Of a stretch of DNA of 11,252 nt, positions 1-6,501 are shown piece after piece. This stretch comes from Acidimicrobiia bacterium (GTDB lineage Bacteria > Actinomycetota > Acidimicrobiia > IMCC26256 > JAENVU01), in assembly GCA_017882945.1 (NCBI GenBank), contig JADGON010000419.1, positions 1-11,252 of the forward strand. Reading direction: 5' to 3'. Each line of letters starts with the position of its first letter. Position 1 is the first letter of the stretch. The position numbers and the translations under genes were made by a program. The notes under the pieces were generated by a model. It did no database searches, was not told the origin of the DNA, and was given only the letters and a program-made list of their open reading frames with translations.

Positions 1-126
1 AGCGAGCACGACGCCGGCGACCACGTCATCGTCGTCGGCCGGGTGCACGAGCTCGGTCTGACCGCGGACGCGGGGCCGCTGCTGTTCTACCAGGGTCGCT
101 ACGGCCGCCTGCTGGGCAGCGACTAG
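1..126 (+). CDS. Flavin reductase-like protein, C-terminal end (partial)
   Basis: Only the last 41 residues are in the window, read in frame from base 1 to the TAG at 124-126. The peptide has the pattern GDHVIVVGRV, then a short acidic stretch, then PLLFYQGRYGRL near the end. This matches the C-terminal end of the flavin reductase-like FMN-binding domain (split-barrel family), where a 'GDH-hydrophobic-GxV' strand and a 'PLL[FY]Y.GRYG' strand are typical. Family members reduce free flavin with NAD(P)H, often supplying a partner monooxygenase, and act in the cytosol. The N-terminus and any partner gene lie outside the window, so substrate and pathway cannot be named. The stop overlaps the convergent stop of the next gene. 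Confidence 0.8.
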   Translation, partial: SEHDAGDHVIVVGRVHELGLTADAGPLLFYQGRYGRLLGSD

Positions 127-545
127 CGGTCGGATCCGCCGCGGCGACGGGGCCGGCTGCGACGGTCGATCTCGGCGCCGACGCAGAACAACCCGGTGGC
201 GGCTGACGCGCTGACCCCGGCGACGATGATCGCGAGCAGCGTCGCGATCGCGTCCAGGCCGCCGAGCAACAGCAGTGTCGCGACGACCAGCGCGCCGAAG
301 ACGCACAGGGCCTGCGCCCGGGCTCCCGCCGCCGTGTCCCAGCCCTGCGGCGCGCCGAGCCGGGGGGCGAGGACCACCCGCCAGAACCGGGGCGTCGGCC
401 CGCGGGGCCCGAACGCGGCGTCGAGACCGGGGAGCACGGCCGCCGCCGGGATCATCCAGTGCAGCGAGAAGACGAAGCCGGCGAGCAGGATCACGGTGAC
501 CGCGCCCTGCTGGAGGCGCAGGATCCGGGCGTCGACATCGGGCAC
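123..545 (-). CDS. DUF4395 family integral membrane protein
   Basis: This 140-residue protein has the features of DUF4395. It begins with 'VDARILRLQQGAV', followed by a hydrophobic stretch (about residues 14-40), a central polar segment containing FGPRGPTPRFWR and PRLGAPQGWDTA (about 45-75), two further membrane spans (about 79-96 and 98-118), and the closing 'TGLFCVGAEI' (cysteine 121). The tail is rich in arginine. Length is normal for the family, which has no established biochemical role; in other genomes it is often found near thiol or sulfur-transfer genes. The start is GTG at 545. No Shine-Dalgarno sequence precedes it, but TAGGGT ends 6 nt upstream, so a leaderless transcript is likely. 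The stop (complement of 123-125) shares the CTAG at 123-126 with the stop of the convergent flavin reductase-like gene. The family call is firm; function is unknown. Confidence 0.8.
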   Translation of the reverse strand: MPDVDARILRLQQGAVTVILLAGFVFSLHWMIPAAAVLPGLDAAFGPRGPTPRFWRVVLAPRLGAPQGWDTAAGARAQALCVFGALVVATLLLLGGLDAIATLLAIIVAGVSASAATGLFCVGAEIDRRSRPRRRGGSDR

Positions 546-551
546 CGCCCG

Positions 552-557
552 ACCCTA
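552..557 (-). promoter_or_regulatory. Candidate -10 element for a leaderless DUF4395 transcript
   Basis: Read on the minus strand this is TAGGGT, which fits the actinobacterial TANNNT -10 pattern. Exactly 6 nt separate it from the GTG at 545, the spacing expected if transcription starts at or next to the first base of the start codon. No convincing -35 box is seen 16-19 nt upstream. Inference from spacing and motif only. Confidence 0.35.
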
Positions 558-590
558 CAACCGGGTTCTTCGGGGCCACCGAGAGCGCGA

Positions 591-636
591 AGAGTGGCTT
601 CAGGCTCACTCTCAGTGGGTCGATACGCTTGAAGCC
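591..636 (+). repeat. Nested inverted repeats upstream of the FtsH-like gene
   Basis: Two overlapping inverted repeats can be drawn. AGAGTG (591-596) and CACTCT (607-612) are a perfect 6-bp pair with a 10-nt gap. GGCTTCAGGC (596-605) and GCTTGAAGCC (627-636) pair at 9 of 10 positions with a 21-nt gap. They share bases, so they are mutually exclusive as RNA stems. A -10-like TACGCT (TANNNT) lies at 624-629 inside the second repeat, without a clear -35. The arrangement suits an operator over the promoter of the protease gene, or a terminator-like structure between divergent units. Nothing else is recognised between 546 and 666. Confidence 0.35.
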
Positions 637-666
637 TTCAGCGGGACACAAGGGACGAGCAGGACC

Positions 667-702
667 ATGGAACCCAGCACACAACGATCCGGGGCGGTGT
701 AA
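667..702 (+). CDS. Possible 11-codon leader peptide upstream of the FtsH-like gene
   Basis: An ATG at 667 opens an 11-residue frame, MEPSTQRSGAV, ending in TAA at 700-702, only 7 nt before the ATG chosen for the protease. The spacing would allow terminating ribosomes to reinitiate. A purine-rich AGCAGGA (658-664) precedes the ATG but is only 2 nt away, closer than usual, so initiation would be weak. The peptide has no obvious run of regulatory codons. It may be chance; short frames are common in GC-rich leaders. Confidence 0.2.
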   Translation: MEPSTQRSGAV

Positions 703-709
703 CCGGTCG

Positions 710-2542
710 ATGGACGTCTCGATGCTCGGCTCGGCCGAGGTGCTGCGCGGCTCGGTCGGCGACGTCGCCCGCCAACGCGAGTCGCACCGGCGCCGGCGCA
801 TCCTCGAGATCGGCATCGTCCTCGCGGCGATCGCGCTGTTCCTCTACTGGCGCTTGCTGGGAGGGAACCCGGTCCGGCTGGGTTGGCCCAACCTCAGCGT
901 TCCCGCGGGTCTGCAGGAGTACCTGCCCGGCCTGATCCTCGTGGTGGTGCTGGGCGGGGTCCTGATCGTGCCGCTCGCGGCCGCCGGCCGGTCGCCGCAC
1001 ACGCTCTACCGGCCGAGCGAGATTCCCGTCACGCTCGACGACGTCGTCGGGCTCGGGATCGTCCGGGACGAGGTCATCAAGACCCTCAACCTGTTCCTCG
1101 CGTACCGGACCTTCCGCGACACCATGGGGGGCACTCCCCGCCGCGCCATCCTGTTCGAGGGCCCGCCGGGCACCGGCAAGACGTACATGGCGAAGGCCAT
1201 GGCGCGCGAGGCCGCGGTGCCGTTCCTCTTCGTCTCGTCGAGCGCGTTCCAGTCGATGTACTACGGCCAGACCAACCGCAAGATCCGGTCCTACTTCAAG
1301 GCGCTGCGCAAGACCGCGCGTCGAGAGGGTGGAGCGATCGGCTTCATCGAGGAGATCGACGCGATCGCTGGCGCGCGCTCAGGAATGAGCCGCGCGACCG
1401 GCATCGATTCCGAGTCGGGTCGCAGCGTCTCGCGTGCCGCGGGCGAGGGGATCAGCGGCGTGGTCAACGAGCTGCTGGTGCAGATGCAGTCCTTCGACGA
1501 CGCGACTGCCGGAAGCCGGGTGCGCGGCTGGGCGATCGACCGCATCAACCGGTACCTGCCCCCGCCCCGCCAGATCCAGAAGCGTCCACCGATCGGGGCC
1601 AACATCCTCGTCGTGGGCGCGACGAACCGCGCCGCGGACCTTGACCCCGCGCTGCTGCGTCCGGGCCGGTTCGACCGCTCGATCTACTTCGGTCTGCCGG
1701 GCCGGGGCGGGCGCCGCGAGATCATCGACTACTACCTGAACAAGAAGGCGCACGTCCCCGAGCTCGACAAGGACGAGCGCCGCGACCAGCTCGCGGCCAT
1801 GACGTTCGGGTACTCCCCGGTCATGATCGAGCACCTCTTCGACGAAGCCCTGGTCTGGTGCCTGCGCGACGGGCGCGAAGCCATGGAGTGGCCCGACGTC
1901 CAGCAGGCGAAGCTCACGGAGGAGATCGGGCTCGCCCAGCCGGTCGAGTACACCGTCGAGGAGAAGCGGTTCATCGCGACCCACGAAGCCGGTCACGCGG
2001 TCGTCGCGTATCTCGTCGGCGTGGGGCGCAAGCTCGAGGTGCTGAGCATCATCAAGCGCCGCGACGCGCTCGGACTGCTCGCGCACTCGGACACGGAGGA
2101 GCGCTACACGCGCACGCGCTCCGAGCTGATCGCGAGCATCCAGATCAACTTCGGTGGCATGACCGCGGAGGAGCTCTTCTTCGGTGAGTCGGGCACCGGA
2201 CCGGGTGGCGACCTGACCAGCGCGACGACGTTGGCCGCGCAGATGGTGGGTTCCTTCGGCATGGCCGGCACGTTGCTGAGCTTCGACGCGATCGAAGCCG
2301 GTCCGATCCGCCAGGGGATCGTCGGGAAGGTGCTCGGCGACGACGAAGCGCGTCGGTCCGTCGAACGGATCCTCGAACAGGCGAAAGCGGACGTGCGCAG
2401 CCTGCTCGACAACCACCGCCACCTCGTCGTCGCGTTGCGCGACTCTCTGCTCGAGAACGAGGAGCTCGTCGGCGACGAGATCCTCGAAGTGCTGCATCGT
2501 GCCGAAGCCGAGCTCGATGCCGGCAAGGCCCCCAATCCGTGA
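710..2542 (+). CDS. FtsH-like membrane-anchored AAA+ zinc metalloprotease, divergent
   Basis: This 610-residue protein resembles FtsH (AAA+ ATPase fused to an M41 peptidase), which extracts and degrades membrane and misfolded proteins. Two membrane spans lie at about 31-47 and 74-92; the segment between them is only about 26 residues, far shorter than the FtsH periplasmic domain. The ATPase has Walker A GPPGTGKT (151-158), an aromatic pore loop YYG (184-186), a Walker B with glutamate in place of the usual first aspartate (FIEEID, 212-217), sensor-1 N306 and arginine fingers in RPGRFDR (317-323). Two insertions relative to FtsH are seen, about 222-247 and 264-297. The protease keeps HEAGH (425-429) and a candidate third zinc ligand, D501, in 'GGDLTSAT'. 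ATG 710 was chosen over an upstream in-frame TTG (629) because residues before it are not FtsH-like and GGGGCGG lies about 12 nt upstream. It is probably a specialised paralogue; substrates are unknown. The 66-residue gene downstream begins 10 nt after the stop. Confidence 0.85.
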   Translation: MDVSMLGSAEVLRGSVGDVARQRESHRRRRILEIGIVLAAIALFLYWRLLGGNPVRLGWPNLSVPAGLQEYLPGLILVVVLGGVLIVPLAAAGRSPHTLYRPSEIPVTLDDVVGLGIVRDEVIKTLNLFLAYRTFRDTMGGTPRRAILFEGPPGTGKTYMAKAMAREAAVPFLFVSSSAFQSMYYGQTNRKIRSYFKALRKTARREGGAIGFIEEIDAIAGARSGMSRATGIDSESGRSVSRAAGEGISGVVNELLVQMQSFDDATAGSRVRGWAIDRINRYLPPPRQIQKRPPIGANILVVGATNRAADLDPALLRPGRFDRSIYFGLPGRGGRREIIDYYLNKKAHVPELDKDERRDQLAAMTFGYSPVMIEHLFDEALVWCLRDGREAMEWPDVQQAKLTEEIGLAQPVEYTVEEKRFIATHEAGHAVVAYLVGVGRKLEVLSIIKRRDALGLLAHSDTEERYTRTRSELIASIQINFGGMTAEELFFGESGTGPGGDLTSATTLAAQMVGSFGMAGTLLSFDAIEAGPIRQGIVGKVLGDDEARRSVERILEQAKADVRSLLDNHRHLVVALRDSLLENEELVGDEILEVLHRAEAELDAGKAPNP

Positions 2543-2552
2543 TCGGAGCGCG

Positions 2553-2753
2553 ATGATCCGGCGAGTCGAAGTTGACGGCGCAGTGGTCGTCGTCGGACCG
2601 GATGCGAACGAAGTGGGCGAGGCCGTGCGCGCGGCGGTGGCCCAAGGCGAACGGGTCGGTGCGCTGATCGGCTCGATGGACGATCCGGCGTTCCAGCGGG
2701 CGCTCGACGAGATGGTCGAGGAGCTCTACGGGCTCGGCGACTCCAATTCCTGA
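2553..2753 (+). CDS. Hypothetical 66-residue protein, cotranscribed with the FtsH-like protease
   Basis: I do not recognise this family. ATG 2553 is preceded by GGAG at 2545-2548 (4-nt gap), 10 nt after the protease stop, so the two genes are almost certainly one operon. An upstream in-frame ATG at 2499 would lie inside the protease gene and is less likely. The 66-residue product is soluble. It starts with a strand-like 'IRRVEVDGAVVVVGPDANE', followed by an amphipathic helix-like 'VGEAVRAAVAQGERVGALIG' and an acidic C-terminal helix 'PAFQRALDEMVEELYGLGD'. There is no signal peptide, cysteine pair or membrane span. Its position suggests a small partner, adaptor or regulator of the protease, but nothing in the sequence proves this. 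Confidence 0.6.
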   Translation: MIRRVEVDGAVVVVGPDANEVGEAVRAAVAQGERVGALIGSMDDPAFQRALDEMVEELYGLGDSNS

Positions 2754-2765
2754 CGGCTCCGTCAG
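2750..2765 (+). terminator. Perfect inverted repeat overlapping the stop codon of the 66-residue gene
   Basis: CTGACGG (2750-2756) and CCGTCAG (2759-2765) are perfect reverse complements with a 2-nt centre; as RNA this gives a 6-bp stem with a GCTC loop. The repeat includes the TGA stop. No T-run follows, so it would be an atypical terminator at best. It could equally be an operator for the ABC exporter genes downstream. Confidence 0.3.
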
Positions 2766-2775
2766 GGGTCGCTGG

Positions 2776-2781
2776 TAGCCT
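2776..2781 (+). promoter_or_regulatory. Candidate -10 element for the ABC exporter operon
   Basis: TAGCCT fits TANNNT. The best -35-like match upstream is CTGACG at 2750-2755, which leaves a 20-nt spacer, longer than ideal. A start near 2788 would give a 5' leader of about 40 nt carrying the hairpin at 2802-2823. Weak; based on motif only. Confidence 0.2.
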
Positions 2782-2801
2782 CGCTCGCCGCCCCGAACGC
2801 A

Positions 2802-2823
2802 CCCCGCGTCGGGGACGCGAGGG
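2802..2823 (+). promoter_or_regulatory. Hairpin that could sequester the ABC exporter ribosome binding site
   Basis: CGCGTC (2805-2810) and GACGCG (2814-2819) form a perfect 6-bp stem around a GGG loop. After a single bulged A (2820), CCC (2802-2804) pairs with GGG (2821-2823), giving 9 bp in all. The 3' arm contains most of the GAGGGG (2819-2824) that would serve as Shine-Dalgarno for the GTG at 2830. When folded, the structure should block initiation. Pairing is seen directly; a regulatory role is inferred. Confidence 0.4.
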
Positions 2824-2829
2824 GTGATC

Positions 2830-4644
2830 GTGGACGCACAGAGCGGATCGGCGGGGGTCAGGTCGAAGGACCCCGCAGCCGAACGGGAGGCGCGACGCGC
2901 CGGCTGGCGCCTCATGTTCAGTGCTGTCCGACCGCAGCGTTGGTGGGTCGCCGGTGGCATCGGCGCCGGCGTCGTGTGGACCCTGGCCAAGCTCACCGTG
3001 CCCCTGCTCGCCGCGGCCGCAGTCGACGACGGGATGCGCACGGGCGACGGCGGCAAGGTCCTCACGCTCACGCTCGTCATGGTGGGAGTCGGAGTCATCC
3101 AGGCCGTCGCGACCGGGCTGCGCCGCTACGCCGCGTTCCGCATCGCGCTGCGCACCGAGACGGATCTTCGCCAGCGCCTGTTCGCACACCTCCAGCGCCT
3201 GCACTTCTCGTTTCACGACCAGTCCCAGACCGGCCAGCTGATGGCGCGGGCGAACACGGACATCCAGCAGGTCGAGACCGTCGTGATCCTGATCCCCCTC
3301 ACTGCCGCGAGCTGCCTCACGATGGTCGGCGTCCTCACCATCATGGTGATCAAGAGCCCGGTGCTCGCGCTGCTCGGGCTCGGTGCGTTGCCGTTCCTCA
3401 ACATCGCGGCGACACGGTTCAGCAACCGCATCGCGCCGGTGAACCTCGCGCTCCAAGAGGAGCTCGCGGACCTCTCGGGTGTGGTCGAGGAGAGCCTCGC
3501 CGGGGTCAGAGTGGTGAAGGGCTTCGGCGCGGAGCGCATGCAGGTGCGCCGGCTCGAGACCGAGGCGAAGAGCGTGCTGGATCAGTCGCTGGCCGCGGCG
3601 AAGCTGCGCGCCGGGTTCATCCCGCTCATCGACTTCCTGCCGACGCTCTCGCTGGTCGCGATCCTCTGGTACGGCGGCCACCAGGTGCTTGACGGCCAGC
3701 TCCAGGTGGGAGACATCCTCGCGTTCAACTTGTACATCCTGATGTTGATCTGGCCGCTGCGCATGATCGGCATGCTCATTGCGCAGGCCTCACGAGCGTC
3801 GGCGGGTGCCGGTCGAGTGCACGAGATCCTCGTCACCGATCCGGAGATCGTCGACCGGCCGGACGCGGTCGCGCTGCCCCCGGGCCCCGGCACCGTGACC
3901 TTCGAAGGCGTGCGGTTCGGGTACGGGCCCGGGCGCACGGTGCTGAACGGGCTCGACCTGACGATCCGCGGTGGTGAAGCGGTCGCGCTCGTCGGTGCGA
4001 CCGGCAGCGGCAAGACCACCGTGGCGCGCCTGGTGCCGCGCTTCTACGACGTCGAAGCCGGTCGAGTGCTCCTCGACGGAGTCGACGTGCGCGACCTCAG
4101 CGTGCAGGAGCTGCGGAAGTCGATCGGGATCGTGTTCGAGGACACGTTCCTCTTCTCGGACAGCGTGCGCGAGAACATCGCGTTCGCGGATCCGGAGGCA
4201 TCGCAGGACAAGGTCCGGCGTGCGGCGCGACTGTCCGGTGCGGAGGCGTTCATCGACGCGCTTCCCGATGGCTACGACACGGTGATCGGCGAGCACGGGT
4301 TCTCGCTGTCCGGTGGGCAGCGGCAACGCATCGCGATCGCCCGTGCGGTCATCGCGGACCCGCGGGTCCTGATCCTGGACGACGCGACTTCGTCGGTGGA
4401 CCCGACCAAGGAGCACGAGATTCGCGCCGCACTCGGTGAGGTGATGGCGGGGCGGACGACGATCATCATCGCCCACCGACCGGCCACGATCGCGCTCGCG
4501 GATCGGGTGGTGCTCCTCGCCGACGGGATCGTCGTCGCCGAAGGAACGCACGACGAGCTGCTCGCGACGTCGGAGCGGTACCGGACGGTGCTGGCCGCGG
4601 CTGACTCGTCCGGTCCGGCGGCCGTCGAGGGGGCGCGGTCATGA
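2830..4644 (+). CDS. ABC exporter half-transporter, degenerate-site subunit (TMD-NBD)
   Basis: This 604-residue half-transporter has an N-terminal six-helix exporter domain (about 35-310) and a C-terminal ATPase. The ATPase has Walker A GATGSGKT (389-396), signature LSGGQ (493-497), Walker B ending D517-D518 and an H-loop histidine (H549). Aspartate D518 replaces the catalytic glutamate, and the Q-loop position is glutamate (E437, in 'VFEDTFLF'). The D-for-E change marks the degenerate-site subunit in heterodimeric exporters such as TM287/288. It should pair with the next gene's product, to which it is coupled by an ATGA overlap. GTG 2830 is preferred because GAGGGG sits 5 nt upstream; GTG 2824 is in frame but overlaps that sequence. 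A hairpin (2802-2823) may control translation. Exported substrate (drug, lipid or peptide) cannot be read from sequence, and no dedicated regulator is adjacent. Confidence 0.88.
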   Translation: MDAQSGSAGVRSKDPAAEREARRAGWRLMFSAVRPQRWWVAGGIGAGVVWTLAKLTVPLLAAAAVDDGMRTGDGGKVLTLTLVMVGVGVIQAVATGLRRYAAFRIALRTETDLRQRLFAHLQRLHFSFHDQSQTGQLMARANTDIQQVETVVILIPLTAASCLTMVGVLTIMVIKSPVLALLGLGALPFLNIAATRFSNRIAPVNLALQEELADLSGVVEESLAGVRVVKGFGAERMQVRRLETEAKSVLDQSLAAAKLRAGFIPLIDFLPTLSLVAILWYGGHQVLDGQLQVGDILAFNLYILMLIWPLRMIGMLIAQASRASAGAGRVHEILVTDPEIVDRPDAVALPPGPGTVTFEGVRFGYGPGRTVLNGLDLTIRGGEAVALVGATGSGKTTVARLVPRFYDVEAGRVLLDGVDVRDLSVQELRKSIGIVFEDTFLFSDSVRENIAFADPEASQDKVRRAARLSGAEAFIDALPDGYDTVIGEHGFSLSGGQRQRIAIARAVIADPRVLILDDATSSVDPTKEHEIRAALGEVMAGRTTIIIAHRPATIALADRVVLLADGIVVAEGTHDELLATSERYRTVLAAADSSGPAAVEGARS

Positions 4645-6482
4645 GGGGTGGCTGGGTCGAGGGCGGGCCGGTCGACGAGGACTCGAAGCTCGATCGCGAC
4701 CAGGCGCACCAGGTCATGCGCCGGCTGTGGCGTCTGCTGCGGCCGTACCGCGGGCAGATCGCACTCGCATCCGTGGTGCTCGTGGTCCAGACGTCGTGCC
4801 TGCTCGCCGGTCCCGCGCTTGTCCGTTACGGAGTGGACTCGGGCTTGACCGGCAACGACGCGAACGCGCTCGACATGGCCGCGATCGCGTTCCTCGTCGT
4901 CGCGGTGGTCGGGCTTGCGACCGGCCGGTCGGTCATCTGGCTCGTGAGCCGGACCGGTGAGCGGTTCCTGCAGGCGTTGCGCGAGCGGGTGTTCCGCCAC
5001 CTCATGGGGCTGTCGATGGACTTCTACGAGCGGGAGAAGACCGGGCGGCTTGTCTCCCGCATGACCTCGGACATCGACGCGCTCCAGGAGCTCATCTCGC
5101 AGGGGCTCGTGATGTTCATCCAGAACATCCTCATCTTCTTCGGCGCGCTCATCGTCATCTTCATCATGAGCTGGGAGCTCGCGCTGTGCACGCTGGTCAT
5201 CGTGCCGCCGGTGATCGTGGCGAGCCGGTGGTTCAGGCGCGAGTCGAACCGCGCGTACCTGGAAGTGCGCGAGAGCATCGGCCAGAACCTCGCCACGTTG
5301 CAGGAGGGGCTCGAAGGGGTGCGCGTCGTGCAGGCGTTCGGGCGCGAGCGGGGGTGGATCCGTCGCTTCCACGACACGAACGAGGCTCAGTACGAAGCGA
5401 ACCTCGAGACGGTCCGCATCTCGGCGAAGTACTTCCCGTTCGTCGAGTTCAGCGGCGTGCTCGGCATCGCGATCGTCGTCGGCGTCGGCGGGTTCTTCGC
5501 CGACCAGCAGATCATCACGGTCGGTACCGTGCTCGCGTTCGTCCTCTACCTGAACAGCCTCTTCGAGCCGATCCAGCAGCTCAGCCAGCTCTACAACACG
5601 GTGCAGTCCGCAGGTGCCGCGCTGCACAAGGTGTTCGCGCTGCTCGACACCGAGGGGACCGTGGGTGAGAAGACCGGCGCCGTCGACCTGCCCGAACGAG
5701 GTGCGATCGAGGTCGACGCGGTGGCATTCGCGTACGGCGGAGGCCCGCCCGACACGGCCGGGGTGTCGCATCCGGTTGGTCCGATGGTGTTGCGCGACGT
5801 GTCGCTGACGGTGCATCCCGGTGAGCGTGTCGCGCTGGTGGGGCCCACGGGCGCCGGGAAGTCGACGCTGGCCAAGCTCATGGTGCGGTTCTACGACCCG
5901 GCTGAGGGCGTCGTGCGCTTCGGTGGTGTCGACCTGCGCGAAGCGACCATGCTCAGCCTGCGCCGTCGGATCGTGGTGGTGCCTCAGGAGGGGTTCCTGT
6001 TCGCCGGGACGGTGCGCGACAACATCCGGATCGGGCGGGCCGAGGCGACCGACGCCGAGGTGGACGAAGCGGTGACCGCCCTTGGCCTGTCCGACATCTT
6101 CGGCGCGTTCCCGGACGGCATCGACACCGAGGTGCGCGAGCGCGGCTCGCGACTCTCGGCGGGGGAGAAGCAGCTGGTGTCACTCGCGCGCGCCGCGCTG
6201 GCGGACCCCGCGCTGCTGGTCCTCGACGAGGCGACGTCCAACTTGGATCCGGGCACGGAGCGGATCGTCGAACGCGCGCTCGAGACGTTGACCGAAGGCC
6301 GGACCGTCGTCGTGGTCGCGCACCGGCTCTCGACCGCGGCGCGATGCGACCGCATCGCGGTGGTGGACGAGGGACGGCTCATGGAGGTCGGCACCCATGA
6401 CGAGCTCCTCGAACGCCGCGGTCGCTACTCCCGCCTCTTCGCCGCCTGGGACTCCGGCCAACCCATGGACCGCTCCGCCTGA
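4641..6482 (+). CDS. ABC exporter half-transporter, catalytic-site subunit (TMD-NBD)
   Basis: This 613-residue partner has the same layout: a six-helix exporter domain (about 35-320) and an ATPase with Walker A GPTGAGKS (401-408), Q-loop Q449, Walker B D529-E530 with an intact catalytic glutamate, and H561. Its signature is LSAGE (505-509) instead of LSGGQ. In the head-to-tail dimer, this subunit's Walker motifs meet the partner's LSGGQ to make a canonical site. Its altered signature completes the site that also has the partner's D518, making that one degenerate. ATG 4641 overlaps the upstream stop (ATGA), with GAGGGGG 7 nt upstream inside the previous gene, so translation is coupled. A longer loop after the first ATPase strand ('YGGGPPDTAGVSHPVGP') is unusual but family variation is possible. 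The stop lies 19 nt from the convergent ECF operon's last stop, with no clear terminator between. Confidence 0.9.
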   Translation: MRGGWVEGGPVDEDSKLDRDQAHQVMRRLWRLLRPYRGQIALASVVLVVQTSCLLAGPALVRYGVDSGLTGNDANALDMAAIAFLVVAVVGLATGRSVIWLVSRTGERFLQALRERVFRHLMGLSMDFYEREKTGRLVSRMTSDIDALQELISQGLVMFIQNILIFFGALIVIFIMSWELALCTLVIVPPVIVASRWFRRESNRAYLEVRESIGQNLATLQEGLEGVRVVQAFGRERGWIRRFHDTNEAQYEANLETVRISAKYFPFVEFSGVLGIAIVVGVGGFFADQQIITVGTVLAFVLYLNSLFEPIQQLSQLYNTVQSAGAALHKVFALLDTEGTVGEKTGAVDLPERGAIEVDAVAFAYGGGPPDTAGVSHPVGPMVLRDVSLTVHPGERVALVGPTGAGKSTLAKLMVRFYDPAEGVVRFGGVDLREATMLSLRRRIVVVPQEGFLFAGTVRDNIRIGRAEATDAEVDEAVTALGLSDIFGAFPDGIDTEVRERGSRLSAGEKQLVSLARAALADPALLVLDEATSNLDPGTERIVERALETLTEGRTVVVVAHRLSTAARCDRIAVVDEGRLMEVGTHDELLERRGRYSRLFAAWDSGQPMDRSA

Positions 6483-6501
6483 CCCTCGCCAAAGATCGGC
6501 T

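Noticed and set aside
629..709. Upstream extension of the FtsH-like gene to a TTG at 629
   Set aside because: The extra 27 residues are Pro/Gly/Asn-rich and unlike FtsH N-termini, there is no ribosome binding site, and the TTG lies within the inverted repeat and -10-like region.
2104..3681. A 525-codon minus-strand frame across the protease, the 66-residue gene and the ABC exporter
   Set aside because: It is rich in Arg, His and Asp with no domain or hydrophobic pattern and lies opposite two clearly coding genes; a GC-driven shadow.
4272..5816. A 514-codon minus-strand frame opposite the ABC exporter pair
   Set aside because: Biased Arg/His/Asp/Glu composition, no motif, and both exporter subunits on the other strand are intact.
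6483..6501. A terminator between the convergent ABC exporter and ECF operons
   Set aside because: The 19-nt gap contains no inverted repeat of useful length and no T- or A-run.
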